Positions 10,751 through 24,727 of a stretch of 64,000 bases of DNA are shown here, piece by piece (within the stretch, counting starts at the first letter, position 1; the number at the start of each line of letters is the position of its first letter). The DNA is taken from positions 3,162,001-3,226,000 of the forward strand of contig RQOL01000618.1 of assembly GCA_013076295.1 (NCBI GenBank). The letters run 5' to 3'. Both the position numbers and the translations under genes were made by a program. The notes under the pieces were generated by a model. The model worked only from the letters and a program-made list of their open reading frames with translations, searched no databases and was not told the DNA's origin. The stretch is from Sanderia malayensis (Eukaryota; Cnidaria; Scyphozoa; Semaeostomeae; Pelagiidae).

Positions 10751-11475
10751 CATTTAATTTGGCACCGATCGAGAGATAGTCAAGGTTATTAGTGTGTCCC
10801 ACCTTTTCAGTCATTATCTTCACACCCCTCATTTTCGAGCATCTCTATGGCTAGTGGGGTTAATTCACATTTTTATATAATAAAAATAAGAAAAATGTGG
10901 TCAGTAGTCTGATAAAGGTTGTCAACAGTGAAATGCAGTTGGCAAAAATACAATAAAGGTGGTGACTTTGCTGTGTTTTAATACACTTACTTGATATTTG
11001 CATTTTTCTGCTTTGTAGCTTCACTTCTTATGACAGTATATTTGTCTCTAATATGGCAGATATTTGCATATAAAGAGCAGGATAAGCTAAAGAAAATTAC
11101 AAATAATATACAATCACACTGATAAGCATCAAATACAATTTTACGAACAATATCAAAACTATTGTTAGGTTACACCAGCAGCAAACCTTGCCTTACTTGA
11201 GATACTTCTAAGTAATAACACTATGGGATAATACAACAAGCTACTCAGTTGTACAAAATGGAAAGGATTAATATTAATTGCATGGATTACCTTGAGGATA
11301 TCCATGTCATCAAAATATCAATTTTCCAAACATAGTTATTATTTTGTGAATTTGGAAACAGTTTATCTTTGACTGAATGATCGTGTGGCTTTAGTTTTCT
11401 GTTTCATTTTCATCAGAACTTTGCTTGTTGCATAGAATTAATGTTGTTGATAACGGAGAGCCTTGAATTAAACAT
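10751..11475. other. Intergenic, RPF1 3' flank
   Basis: 725 bp between satellite array 1 and the RPF1 stop codon. AT-rich, no coding exon recognised; part is presumably the RPF1 3' UTR. Confidence 0.4.
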
Positions 11476-13365
11476 TTACAGGTGAAACTTCTTTCTGCTT
11501 GTGTCCATTTCCTTTCTCTGAAAAAAATACAGATATATTACAAACACAGGCATTGAATTCATGATACAACTTCTTGGAAACATCTATAGAATACTAGGTG
11601 CAATCAGGTATGTTGAATCCAAAAAAGAAACCAAAATACGATTGAGATAAGAAATGTCAACCACATGCAGCAATTAGTGGTTCAGTAGTGGATATTTATC
11701 AAAACCCAAGACTCAATCACTTGCAGAAATGTGTCTAAATTTGATAGAGAACCTTCATAATACATGATAACAAGTAAAAAACCACAAACCTTGTGTATCC
11801 ATTCATATTCTCCAAACTTTGTATCAAAGGCTCCCTTTTGTAACCATCTTAGTTTTAGTGTAAATCTTGGCCCTAGTTCTTGCAACCCAACCTTCTTTTC
11901 ATTTTTAAAAATGTATCTGAAAGTTCAATGATATTTGGTAACATGGCAATTGATACCATCCTTCGGTCTGAAGTTGAAGTTGACGTGATATCAAAGTAAA
12001 AGTTCCTATCAAAGACAAAAAATATTAAAGATAAATACCTGTGGTGTCTGAAAAATATGAAATCTCTTTGATTGTGAAACGTGATGCACCTCCGTCCAAC
12101 AAATTGTGGATCATAGGGAAACAAGGCAGCCAACTGTCTTCCAACAGAATGTCCCAGTCTTGTGTTGAAATTGTTGAGAATCACTTCGGGGCGATGACTT
12201 GTGATTTTACCATGATTCTACAAGGAAAAGACATGATTATTGATTAACCATGATTAACCAGTACTCTAATCAGTCTGTTAATCACTTAATCAGTCAAATC
12301 AGTGATTCCAAATCAGATTAATCACATACCTTGATTTTTTTAGATCTTCGTATATTTGATAGCTTGAAATAAGCTGTAGGTCCATCGGGCAAATGACAAA
12401 TCAGTAGAGCATCTAAGGTTCATTGAGTTAAGGAAAAAACTTTCCCCTGCATTACTGATTGAACGTGATAGCTTAAATTCCAGTTGATGATTTATTTAAC
12501 TTTAATCTTACAATTGCTTTATCTTGCGGGATCTTAACTTGTTGACTTACAATCCTGAAAACAATGATTTTAACTAAAAATTTTGTAAAATGCAATTCAA
12601 TGAATGGAAGGATACTGGCTTTTTTGCTGTCCTCATTCACGACAACAATATCTGTGAATTCTTTTTCGATTGCTTGAGGAATAATCTTCTTGATGTCTAT
12701 GCCTTTCCTCTCATGATATTCACAGTTTGGTATTGAATCAACTAGATTATCAATAAACTTCATGGTTTCCTGAAAAAAGATGAAAATAAAAGATAGGTAG
12801 ATACCATATATTCGGTTTAGTAGTGATTGTAGAAGATAGATAGCTCAATAAAATTGAAATAGAGATTAACTTACATATGACTTTGGTTTATCACTTGTTG
12901 TAATTAATATTTTCGGTGTCCGCTCACATCTGAAATAGGATGCAAGCTCATCGGTTTGTTCATCTTGCATTACTTCTTCATCTAAAGGATTGACCAATGT
13001 TTCATCAGCCATTCTCATATTTTCAGTCGTCTTGGGAGTCTGTTTCTTCTAAAATCAAAAAATAATATATCGTATTCATCAATATTTCACATAATACACT
13101 CAATTGTAGCTCCGGCTAACAGTCTGAGATATTATTACAAACTTCATACCTCCTCTCTGTCGCCATCTTTTTTCATCTTCTTTCTTCGTTCTCGTTTTTC
13201 CTTATTCTTCTCAATTTTCTGACTTTTGTAAAGCTCTTGCCTTCTCAGTTTGTTCTTAACCGTCGATAAATCAATCTTAGACTTTTTATTTGTTTTTTCT
13301 TCGTCAGCAATCGACTCGCCTTTCCTTTTCTTCCCAGAGCTTGAATCCTTGCCGTCATCCGCCAT
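11476..13365 (-). CDS. RPF1: Ribosome production factor 1 (Brix domain)
   Basis: Nucleolar Brix-domain protein required for maturation of large-subunit pre-rRNA. Seven exons in order of translation: 13150-13365, 12875-13048, 12616-12769, 12330-12412, 12039-12217, 11790-11916, 11476-11517 (324 residues). The N-terminus is a lysine-rich nucleolar-type tail ([20 protein letters not shown]). The Brix domain begins at [15 protein letters not shown] and includes [56 protein letters not shown] and [15 protein letters not shown]. The sigma70-like end reads [19 protein letters not shown] then YEWIHK, and the last exon gives [13 protein letters not shown], as in the human protein. The start is the ATG of MADDGKD at 13365; the upstream GTG in the same frame is not used. 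Confidence 0.94.
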
Positions 13366-13934
13366 GTTTTTCTCTTGGTGCACGTGGTTTTACTTCCATT
13401 TCTTCAAGCGCACTTAATTCAACATGCATCAAAATCATAGCATGGCGTCATGAAAAAAAATTAAAATAAAAACTTTTTACACTGATCTCTTATCCACTTA
13501 CAAAAGTTTAGAATGTAAGCAACTTTAAAAACTCAAGTCAACATAGTATAATTTGAACCTTGATCAATTCAAACATCCCCAGACCCTTTGAAAATTCCCC
13601 CGTAAACACAGCCTTTAACTAACCTGCGTTATCAAATAAAAATCAAATGAAATGAAACTTCATATTCAAACCCTTCAAACTCATAATTCCATAAACATTA
13701 AAATGTTAAACGCACTAAAGAAAATTCACATTACACAAAGTTGACCACACAGTGACAAATGGCGTTAACATGACATCTTATCAAATATTAACATAAAATA
13801 AAATCAAATACATAAAAATAAATGTTAAATTTATGCCTTCACATTCATCCTTCTTGAAACAGAATTTTGACTAAACGGTGAGATAATTAAAGTCCTAGCC
13901 TTGACAAGAGCTCTGCAAGATGATAACAGAGAAC
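13366..13934. other. Intergenic, RPF1 promoter side
   Basis: 569 bp between the RPF1 start codon and the CENP-C stop codon, both on the minus strand. AT-rich, no exon recognised. It should hold the CENP-C 3' UTR and the RPF1 promoter. Confidence 0.4.
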
Positions 13935-16900
13935 TTAGCCTTTTATCTGTACAAACTGTAACTCAGCTTTCTTATCCAACAAGTTTTCGATATTGTAGCA
14001 ATTGCCTGAAAAAAATACTCCTTGTTAGCAAAAAATATTTCATAACAACAAGTCAATGTTAAAACGTTATAAATGTTACAAAGGTTACAGGACAGCAAGT
14101 TCATGTTACAATCAAAAATGACAAAGATCCAAAACTTACCACATGGCACAAAGAACGTGCAGCCTTTGCCAACCTGAGTTGTCCTTTCTTCAATTGTGAC
14201 GGACACAGATCCTTTCTGGACAAAGAACAACTGAAAACATAGATAAGATGACAGAATGAAAATTTCACGCGATATATACATCTCAACTAACTCCTCTCTC
14301 CAATAACTCCCCCTAAAACCTTAAAAATTAAACAAGTCCCCCCCTAGAACTTTTAGGTAATACAGCAGGCATAGACGTAAAATGGCTTCCGACAACGCGG
14401 CACAACAATTTAGTAAAAACATAACTTTTTACATAGGGCCAAATTAGTACAAAATATTCAATAATTTAACGAGGTTTTCAGTATCTACCTGTTAGCAAGA
14501 GACAGTTAGCCGTTATACTACACTGTTAACGTTCTACTTTCAATATATATATTATGTGGAACTATAATCACACATACCATTGTATCGTTTTCCACGATCT
14601 GCAGCCCTTTCTCAGACTTTGGCAGGATAACTAGTGTGCCAACACTGAAGAGACGATGATTAAAAAACTTGTGAATCAAGAGATTGCTGACTTGAGTACC
14701 ATCTGGTAGAGGCCCCGGGGCGACTAAATTCAGCATCTGCGGTGTGTTGAAGATTCCTTCAAAAAGAAACAGGCTCATAAGTGAAATTACAGAGAATACA
14801 ATATCGATACAGCGAAACCTCCCATTAACTTTGTTTAGTTGGCTTGAATTAGCTTTAGTATAGCTATTGTATAAAACAGCCAACTTTAAATAAAGTATTA
14901 ATAATGAAATAAAATAACGGACACCTCTATACAAAAGACAAAACATTTGTCGGCTAGATGGAGGTTACCACATTGTATTTACATATATTTCAAAAAATCA
15001 CAGTCTTACTGCACAAATCAAATACCGAAGAGCTCTTAATAAACGCCCGGGGCATTAATGAAACTGTTCTGGTTGTGGATAGGGGACGTAAATTGCAACA
15101 ATGGGCGTTAATTAGAGGCGCTAATCAAAATAAAGGGCGCTTAATAAGTCACTGAACTCAGGGAGTGGTTATTAAAAGAAGCGTTTAAAAGAAACACTAC
15201 GATATGAGCATTGTATATTCGCCAATACTTACTCATTGCAACTAGCTGGTCGCTAGCATCTCTGACAAGCTGTACAGGGTTCACCTCATCGCTGAAATCC
15301 TCATCCTGCTAACATCAAAAGAAAACAAAATAATCTAGCCACAAGCCGATCAGTTGATACACTGGTGCCACACTGTACTATGGTGCAAAGAACATTGTGT
15401 GCACCATCTCCTGTATGCACCTTATTTTGCAAGGTTCTCAATCGACTTTGAGCATGCAAAGAAGATTTTTAAATAGTTTGAATTTTTCAACCCATGTTGA
15501 ACAATGGGAAGAAAATCAATGTCAAGTAATATGAACTACACAGGGTCTAATATACAAAGATGAGGGTGAATGAAGAAATATCAAATCCGCTTCTTACATC
15601 TGAGGAAGTCGAGGTAGTTGCTGCAACACGCTTCTTCTTTGTCGCTGGTTCTTGAAACGAGAAAGAAAACACATATAGAAATTGCACATTGGCGCATAGA
15701 CATAAAAACACAGCAATAATGAGCAACCAATATCATAGCAGCCTGTATACATACTCGATTTAGGCCTATAAACAGGGCTGTTCTCACTTCTGACAACATC
15801 TTTAATGACTAAACCTAAGAGAGAATATAAATCACCATGAAGCAAATCATAGGCTGACGGCCACTAAGGAAAGTCAACAGACTCTAGTGCCATTGATGAT
15901 ATTAGCCGAGGGACTTAAGGATGAGTTAATGGCGCGTAAGTAAACGATATGATACCTGAATTTCTTCTTTCGTACTCAATGTATTCATTTAAATTCCAGT
16001 ATTTAATTGGCGGGACTCGTGTTCGATTCCCCCGCCTAGGGCCTTCTTCACGATTGTCTGCATCATTCACTGCGTGTAAGAGAACAAACATAAATCACAT
16101 AATATGTAAACAACTGCCGAGTACAATCAAGTGTCCTTGTGAAATCTGGATACGTGAAGATATACGAGAAATAAAATATAATACGGCAAAGTACGGGAAA
16201 GGAAGACATCAAGGATAAATACAGTAAACACCCGCATATAAGAACCTGTAAATTTCCAACCAGACTATTGTTCCAAGACAATAGGCTATTGTTTGTGTAT
16301 TGTTTTGAGCAGCAAAATCACCCTGAAGATTCTTAATTCATTGGTTCTTATATGCGGATTTTTTATTGTACTAAATATTTGCGATGATACGTTTATCTTA
16401 CATATGTCTTGAATTTTCGACGGGGGAATCTCTAGACCATCAATTCTATTTTGCTTGCGTGCAGTCTTCCTCTTCGCTGCTGCTCCACTCGTTGGATTTA
16501 TCCGTTTTGCCTTCCTCTTTCGCGTCTTCGCAGCCTTCTGACTCACGGGTATCGATCCTTGTTGCTGCCTTTGATCGTCAAGCTCCTTCGCAGGCAAGGG
16601 TAGGTCAAACGACATTGATCCTCCGGGCAACGTGTTGTGACTAACATTGTCGATTACATCATCATCAGCATTATCTAAATGAAAATCAACAAGTGTTAGC
16701 GGCCACAATACCCCCGTGCAAGGCACGAAGACCCAGTTGACAACAATGCGAAATGCCACATGTATTCAGGAGGTATGCTGTCCACGTTGGGTAATATAAC
16801 AGCCTACCATTTCGAAGTGGTGAAAGCGAGACCCGTGCCTCGGACAGACGTGAGCGAGCGGATCGAGGTTGTTGCTGTTGTGGTGAGCCTAGCGTCGCAT

Positions 16901-19900
16901 CTCGAGCAACGCTTCGACGAACTGCTGCTTTTGCCAGAAGTGTTCTGCGCGGTGTGTTTGGCTCGCGGCCTGGTGGAGACAGATACGGTGATATGCCCTT
17001 CCATGATGATAGCGGCAACGGGGCCATATTTTCGTCATCTTCGAAAACGTTCAGAGGTGTTTCAGGAATGCTCACCCTACGATCTTCAAAAAATAAAAGA
17101 CATTTAAACTCATGTAGTAACAACACCATTGTACAGCTCGCAACCGTGATTGAGGTTTATGGGCGTAAAGCTTCATGTCCTGGGGATGGCTGAACAGTTC
17201 TCTGAACACTGCAAGCCAGCAACGTGAATCAAACACAATGAAAGCTCCAGTGTTCTGGAGTCTGTTGTATGTTGGTTTTACTAAGAAACAACAAGTCATG
17301 GGTCCAATGTTACAAAGACAGGAACTAATGAAATCTCCACTCTTGGTAGATAATAGCATGGACTGTATGGTAGACAATGACAGGGTAGATGCAGTAGACA
17401 TCCAAGCTTTCCAGTATTAAGTAGTTTAAACCGTGTATTTACTTTGTTTCGTCGATAGCGGTGTGCTGACTGCTTTCTTGGTGCGCAGAATAGAAATGGG
17501 CGTGTTAGCGACTTTCAGCGACCTGCGAGGCGATATTCTTCTATTTTCTGAAAAGAGAAATTGCACCACAATAACATCACCACAACACATCAAGAAGACA
17601 AAAATGTAGACACGCGCAGGCTCGATAATACCATAGAATCCAAAATCTTAAAAAGAACAAAAAAACTAAAAAGATATTTCCATATTCATACCAAGAACCT
17701 CGATAAAAATTGAGAGTTGATTGTATTACGAATTCAGTAAACTACAGATAAGTTGAACCCCGAAAGGAAATGGTTTCAGCTAAAGAATGTTTGAGTTATC
17801 GATGATAAGAAATCACAGTCAATTCTGTCTAATTCGAACACCCTGGGGAAGCGTGAAAATGTTCAAATTACAAAAAGTTCGAATTAAAGAGGTTTGTTTT
17901 ATAAAAGTTGGTTCATTAGTGATCCTTGAAGGGACAGAGAATTTTGTTCGAATTAGATAGGGTTCGAGCTACACGAGTTCGAACTATGCAGATTTGACTG
18001 TATTAACAACACCTTCAAGAAAAATACAAGACAATGGCATGGTAGATGTAGTAAACACCCAATCATCGAGTAGTTTAAACCGTGTTTTTACCTTGAACTT
18101 TCGTCGAAAGGGGTGTACTGACTGTTTTCTTAGTGGGCTGAATAGAAATAGGCGTGTTGGCAACTTTCGGCGACTCGCGAGGCGATATTCTTCGACTTTC
18201 TAAAAAGAGAAATCGCACACAATAAGATTACCAGGCCATACCAAGAAGACTGAAACAGCAGACACGGATAAATATTGCGACGGAATCAAGAATCTTAAAA
18301 GGAACCAAAAAGCTCAAAAAATTGCTTCCATCTTGCTACCAAAAAAATAGATGAAATTTGAGACTGGATTGAGAAATACAAACAGTACCTGGACTTGAGA
18401 TATCAGTTGTGGCCTTAACAACGACGTTGCTCTTTCTTTTTTTCGCGCCGTAATTCAACTTCGACGACCTCCTTCTCCTCTTCACATTACCAGGGGTGGG
18501 AGTGATCCGATGAGGAGGAGCTTTGCAAGCAACCTCACTCTCCTTATTTACCTTATCTGTATAAAAAATAACAAAAGAACAGCTGCAATACCCCCCTGCA
18601 AGACCCAAAAAACCAGTTGACAGCAATGCAAAACGCAATATATTCAGGAGGTATGCATATTCATACTTGTCTGAACCATGGGCGTTGATTTCGCTTGCAC
18701 CAAACTACGTCTACTTTTCCTTGCCATTCCAACAGGTCTTTCCTGTCGCCAGCCTCTTGTTGGTGCCTCGTCACGTGAATCAGCCTCTGAATCATCAATA
18801 CCATTCAATGGTGGCTCATGCGCGTCGTCCACCTCTCTTTCGGCGACATCGCTCGCATCTGTGATGGGTGTTTGAACCCTGAACTGAACACTTTTCTTCC
18901 GATGCTTCTTTGGCATTTCACAGCGCGCAGATTGCTTCTTAGTATTTCTTGATCTTGCCGATGCGGGCTTCCTTTCAGATCTGTTCACCAGTTCTAACTT
19001 TTTTCTCTTCAGGGTTTCCTTGTTAATTCCCGCGTGGTTTCTTTTCAGTCGCGCGGGGACAGACTGAAAATTGCCCCGTTGATGAATTTCTCTACGATAT
19101 CAACAACCGCAAAATCAAAACCAAAACAACTGATATCAACCCAAACTATAATATTCAGATCCCCAAGTAAAGACATCTCATATTAATCCCCACAGCAAGG
19201 AAACCTTCCTCTGACATCTAACGAGGCAAGAAGCCCCGGCAATTGAGATGAATAATGGAATGGCGGAACGATAAATAACAGGGAATAGCAATCTAATGCA
19301 CTAACCTTTCGTCCTCCGATGAAGAATTATCATATGCATCAGGTAATGGTTGAAGCCCTGAAACACGATAATTATAAGTTGTTACAATTGTGGTTATAAA
19401 AAATTATTAAAATTATATGCATAATCAGTGGAAAATATTCAAAAATACTCAATAAATTTTCTATCGATCATGTTATAAGTAAGTGTGCAACTCTTAAGAG
19501 AACCAATGCAAATGCTTTACTGCATACAAATGAACACCACTGACATAAATTTCTATTTAAAAAGAAATGAAATAAAACCTTGACATACGTTGGCTGTACT
19601 TTCCATGGGTCCTTTTTCTGTGTTTCGATTTTGGTCCAGGTTTTAGTGACCTACCGGCTTCCTCCTCATTTCTGTCATAATCATCATAATCATGATTTCT
19701 CGCACGAGCCTTGCTTCGCTGTCTCCCATCTCGAAATTTACTACGAGCAGCTGAATTGGTGCATCTGATGTCACCATTAGATGTATTGGTGCCAACTGTG
19801 ACATTATGATGTTTTGGAGATACCTCATAATGAGGCTCAGTAGACACTGCTGTGTCTTTGTACGATTTGCGTTGTGATCTCCTTCTCTGATTAACTTGAA

Positions 19901-21171
19901 TGTGATCGCTCTGATTATCATGATCACCCTGATTATCATGATGATCATGATCACCTTGATCATCCTGATCACAATTATTGCTCTCAACAATATTTTCATT
20001 ATCATCCAGTGACTCTAATTCTTTGCCATCCACCATTGGTCTGACATTATCTTCCAAGTGACTTTCCTCAATATCTGATTCCTCAATCAGTTTGCGTTGA
20101 TGAGCGGTTGTTGTTGTTGTTTCATCTTTCTGTTTATCTTGGAATACCTCTTCATCAAAGTACGAATCAACAAGATTATCTTCTTCTTCCAAGCGTTCTT
20201 CAACTATCTTTTCTTCATCTGCGTGTTCATGTTGCTGTTCATCAACCAAGGAAAATGCGCAGGACCCAGATTCTAAAAAGAAATTCAACAAATCATACCT
20301 TAAAGATCGTTCCAACACAGTTAATGCCTGGAAATTGAATGCTGAAAACATGGAGCATCTGTTCCGCATTAACAAAGCTATAACTCATGAAGGTTTAAAC
20401 CTAGAAGCATATGTAAGAAAGTAGAAATTACTTTACATATCAAGAAGTGCAAACTATCAATTGTCACAGTCCATCCAATCAACTATAAGAGCTTACCTGA
20501 CTGATATTCAGATTCGCTTTCATCTTCTGTGGCATGTTGAAAAAGAAAATGATTTAAAGATAGCGCAGATAATGAACAATAACAATTTGCATCAGATAAG
20601 TTCTCTTTTCTAAAGCGTAAAACATACCTGATGGGGGAAAGTAGCCACTGACTGCATCAAGTCCATCTTTCATTTTTATAATTTTTATTCCAAGTGGCTG
20701 TCTTGTTCTCCTAATGTTCAAAAAGAAAAAACCATAGTGATTAAAACTTAAGTAGTTTGACTTAAGTTTTATTTGACTTATGCGAGTGAAATTTGACTTA
20801 TTGGAACTCAATTAGAGTCATAAAAGGTGAACACTTATACCTGCCAATGCCAGGTGCTGGGCTTCCAAGCATTTGCCATTTTGACTTCTCTGTATTTCCT
20901 GTGTTCTAGCAAAGTAAACAGGTACTTGATGAGACAGACATACATGACTCACAATGCCATAAAAGAAGAGGTTAAATAGCAAAAACAAATTTTGACAAAA
21001 TAAGCCATCTCTTTGCAAAGTGTTTTTGTTGGTATTTTCAAATTCTCGAGTATGCATTGAAGAAATACACTCATATATACAAAATAATTCACCTACCTGT
21101 TTGGTAATTAAATGTGGGTCGTAAATTGAAGTGGACAAAATCTTTGTGTTTCTTCTTGATTTTGAAGTCAT
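13935..21171 (-). CDS. CENPC: Centromere protein C (CENP-C/Mif2)
   Basis: Inner-kinetochore protein that reads CENP-A nucleosomes and scaffolds the CCAN and Mis12 complex. Nineteen exons in translation order: 21097-21171, 20841-20905, 20628-20710, 20497-20526, 19589-20272, 19306-19357, 18667-19091, 18389-18556, 18092-18199, 17443-17547, 16808-17083, 16402-16674, 15956-16069, 15755-15814, 15598-15650, 15233-15308, 14578-14756, 14140-14230, 13935-14005 (995 residues). The N-terminus has RRTRQPLGIKI. Exon 5 is acidic with Asp/His-rich repeats. Exons 7-12 are basic and Ser/Pro-rich. Exon 13 (about residues 782-819) carries the CENP-C motif RRGNRTRVPPIKYWNLNEYI, with the nucleosome-reading Tyr-Trp pair. 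Exons 16-19 form the C-terminal cupin dimerisation domain (QKGSVSVTIEERTTQVGKG, FFVPCGNCYNIENLLD). Exons 8-14 all begin and end in phase 1. The middle exons are poorly conserved in the family, so their edges rest on phase and splice signals. Confidence 0.9.
16220..16370. mobile_element. MITE family A, copy 1
   Basis: A 151-bp element in the CENP-C intron between exons 12 and 13, with TACAGTAAACACCCGCATAT at the left and TATATGCGGATTTTTTATTG at the right. It shares ends and the central AGACAATAGGCTATTG motif with 44629-44780. A partial third copy is at about 56513-56575. Confidence 0.8.
17375..17665 (-). repeat. Duplicated CENP-C exon block, copy A
   Basis: Contains exon 10 plus about 70-120 bp of flanking intron on each side. 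It aligns with 18029-18318 through intron and exon. The encoded module reads NRRISPRRSLKVANTPISI in this copy. Confidence 0.8.
17814..18002. mobile_element. MITE family B, copy 1
   Basis: Reads ACAGTCAATTCTGTCTAATT to GCAGATTTGACTGTA in the CENP-C intron between exons 9 and 10. About 190 bp, closely similar over its full length to 47336-47524. It lies between the two duplicated exon blocks, so it may postdate or accompany the duplication. Confidence 0.85.
18029..18318 (-). repeat. Duplicated CENP-C exon block, copy B
   Basis: Contains exon 9, whose module reads ESRRISPRESPKVANTPISI, with flanking intron similar to 17375-17665 (for example GTAGTTTAAACCGTGT in both). Intron similarity shows a genomic duplication, not only protein-repeat similarity. 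Confidence 0.8.
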
Positions 21172-22177
21172 TTTAACGTCAGTACTTTTCTATGGATTCA
21201 GAATCAAAACGTGTAAAATTAATGTGACATCATTTAAACCATAACTTGAATGTTAGTTCCTCTAAGTTAAACCCAAATCAAATATAAATGATTTTGCACT
21301 TTGACTCTCTTGGGTGAGCCAAACAAAGTGGGGAACTGTTAGGGTGTGCGAGAAGAGAAACAATGGCCTAAGCTAGATAAAGGCTTTATAATCAATGCCA
21401 CGGATAGAGTTTGAACATAAAACTACCAACATTGCATAAGACAGAGTTATAACAGCTGCTTCTTGTCTTTGGTTGGGAATAATCAACATATTCACCTTGA
21501 AAACAATTGAAAAATAACAACTAACCTTCTTCATACTTCTTCTGAATCTCTCCCGCCTTTTTACCGCCAAATGTCAAATACAAAATAGGGGTCAGAAAAA
21601 CGGTTCGAATTTTAAATAGAACCGCTGGTCAGCGATGAGTAAGTACTGAGGGCGCAGGTTAGATCAAGGCAAAAAAATAAACAAAATTTATTTTTCACTT
21701 TTTCATTGATTTTACAAATTTCTTATTTTCAATTGTAAGATATATATTGTTTACAAAGGAATAAAACAGGTTATGACATCATATTGCGTATGACCAGCGT
21801 TAGTGATGTGTCCATTCAATTGAACAACAGATTTCCTGAAATCCGCCCATTGTCTAATCCTATTGTCTAAAAGAATCCGCATAACAATAGAACAATGGAC
21901 GGCGGCGTCTTTGTAGTGTTTCGGTCTCACTTATCTGGAAGTGAATACCGGATATGCAACAAAAATTCAAAGACTCCGTGATAATTTCTTTCAACAAACT
22001 TCCCACATTTTAGGCCTGTCCTTTATGTCTGGCACGGCAGGTTTATCATATTAACCGACCTAAAACGCTTTGGATTATCAGTTAGTGCTTCTTTTCATAA
22101 ACTTTTGTCAAACCGATAGAAATATCAAGTCTATTATAGTATTACAGTCGTAAATAGGCCCATCCAAAAGGTTGAAA
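21172..22177. other. Divergent CENP-C / Wntless intergenic region
   Basis: 1006 bp between two divergent start codons, so it should hold both promoters. An E2F-like TTTGGCGG occurs on the minus strand at 21564-21571, about 400 bp from the CENP-C start. No exon or repeat recognised. Confidence 0.4.
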
Positions 22178-24548
22178 ATGGTTGGTGTTTTGCTTGAATC
22201 AATGACAAAAAAGCAGATATCTCTGTTCACGCTGGCAGCATTTGCTTCAGTGGTAATTTTCTTCACTCTTGGTGGCACAAAAGGTGATGAGCTTTATTTT
22301 TTATTTTGTCATTGTCAATTATTCTTGTATGTATCCACATGCTTTAGAAAGTTTTGTTGGCAGGCACATCGTTGGCACTTTACACCTTTCTTTCGCTCAA
22401 ACTTCCAAAACAAAAGCTATCATCTGAGAGACTATAACTTTTCCCTAAGCTTTTAATTCTTCATGTTGCTATCTTATAGTCTCAACACCAGCATCTGCCA
22501 TGCTTCACATTGCTACAGCATGTGATGCAACTGGAAAGTCATGGAAAAACACCTGGTACCGTAGAGATTATCAAGATGGCAAGAAAACGATCAAAGATAA
22601 ACATGCTCCTTGTAAAGCTGGTAATTCTTCATATTCTAATTTAATATTTGATATTTAATAAGTGCCTTCTACAGCAATGGATCTATAAACAGGGATCAAC
22701 ATTCAGGATCAAAGAGGATTCCTCTGAGATCAACCACACCCTTGGAATCTACAAAGATCTTCTTAGATCAACCAGAGGACCTGTAATCCATCGACACACT
22801 GATCACAGCTGACAACTTTAATTTCCCATTGTATTTTCACAGTACCTGTTGGAAGAATATCCACAGATGCAGAATCCAGTAAGAAGAGCTATGTATTCAG
22901 TGTGCACATGCCACATCCAGGCATGCAGTTTCATCCTTATCACCAGTTTCTTGTTGCATCCATGAATGCCGAAATCGAACACCCATCACAGCAGATTGCA
23001 GAGGTGACAGGGAAGACTAAAGGTAAACTATAATAGTTTACAAATGTCACTTGTAAACCATTATAGTAACTATAAAGCTATCAACCTGTAACAATGTTGT
23101 TCTTTAAATCAGACCCATGTGATCATCATCCAAAAAGCATTTTGTCAATATTGTATAAGACTATCTCTAGAGACAACATTGTTTAGGGGAGGAGGGGATG
23201 AGGAATACACCAGATGTCCCATGTGCATGTCAATTATGATTTAAAGAAAAGGGTGTGAAAACCAGAAGGGTGTGAAAACCAAAAGGGTGTGAAAACCAGA
23301 AGGGTGTGAAAACCAATTATGAAAACCACTGATCTTTGCTATCACAAGCTGTGATGCACAGTTTTCACCACCTCGTCTGGCACTGCGTGGTCACAAAATA
23401 TGACACATCTTTATACTGATCTTTTGCAGCCTGTACAATTCATTATAAAACAAAAGTTGGTTATCGAGCTGGTGAGAACGATACATGGACTTTTTTGGCG
23501 GAATCAAAGGAGAAACGTCCATTACGTTGTGTATTTGCCAGTTACTCTGTAAGTAGTTCCCTCATGAATCATATTCAACTGTTTATCGGAAATCGTTGTT
23601 TGCAGAGCTGAGATGTTAAATGAATGCTTTTTTCGCCACTTTAGAACACTGACCAAGGTGAGGACTATACTGGCTATTACACATGTGAAGATATGCATTT
23701 CATGGAACTTGGTAGCACTCCACATCCTTATTACCTCATCAATTTGCAAATCACAGAAGAGACAGAGTGTTTTGGAACTCTTCAGGCTTTGCACTTTGTT
23801 GTAAGTATCACTAGCAGCTGTCCGTCTCTCTCACTAGCAGCTGTCCGTTTCAAAGCCATTCATATTTATTTTGAGCACTCTAATCTAAGTCTATCACAAG
23901 AGCTAGCTTTGATTTGGATACACCTCTATCATTTCTCTTTCCAGGAGATACACCAGAATCCATCATACACTTGGTCCTGGTTCACAGCGAAGACAATTGT
24001 GGCACCATTTCTCATTGCCGCACTGATCTTCTTCGTACGACGAGTGCGTTGTCAACCAAGACCACCTATCCTTCTCGAAAAGTAAGTCAACACCTAAAGT
24101 GCCAATACAATCAGATATGTACATGCAATGCAACCGTGTGTCCTTGCGGTGGATTGATATGCAGACAATTAATTATTCATAGAGCTGTGTTGAAATAAAT
24201 TTATGTGATTAATGGATTGCTTTATTAATAGGGTCACTGGAGCTCTTGGCTTCTCTCTGCTTTTCCTTGTTTGTAAGTATGATGAGCATTACGTACCAGG
24301 CATTCATCATTGCATCCTTTGTATCTTCACACATCATTACGCAGTACATCACATTGATCTGCTCACCAACAACAAATGTTTGTTGTTTATCTATTATCCT
24401 ATTTTCAATTTCAGTCCCATTTGACTGGTTATCTCTTGTTGTGGACATGCCATTCATGTTGCTGCTATCTGACATTCGCCAAGGCCAGTTCTACGCCTTT
24501 CTTCTCTGTTTCTGGTGTATTTTTGCTGGTGAACACATCTTGGTAAGC

Positions 24549-24594
<46 letters not shown>

Positions 24595-24595
24595 A

Positions 24596-24666
<71 letters not shown>

Positions 24667-24696
24667 ATATCTATCTATCTATCTATCTATCCATCC

Positions 24697-24727
<31 letters not shown>

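Noticed and set aside
16028..16042. B-box-like GTGTTCGATTCCC on the plus strand
   Set aside because: It lies inside the conserved CENP-C motif exon and has no A box at the right distance.
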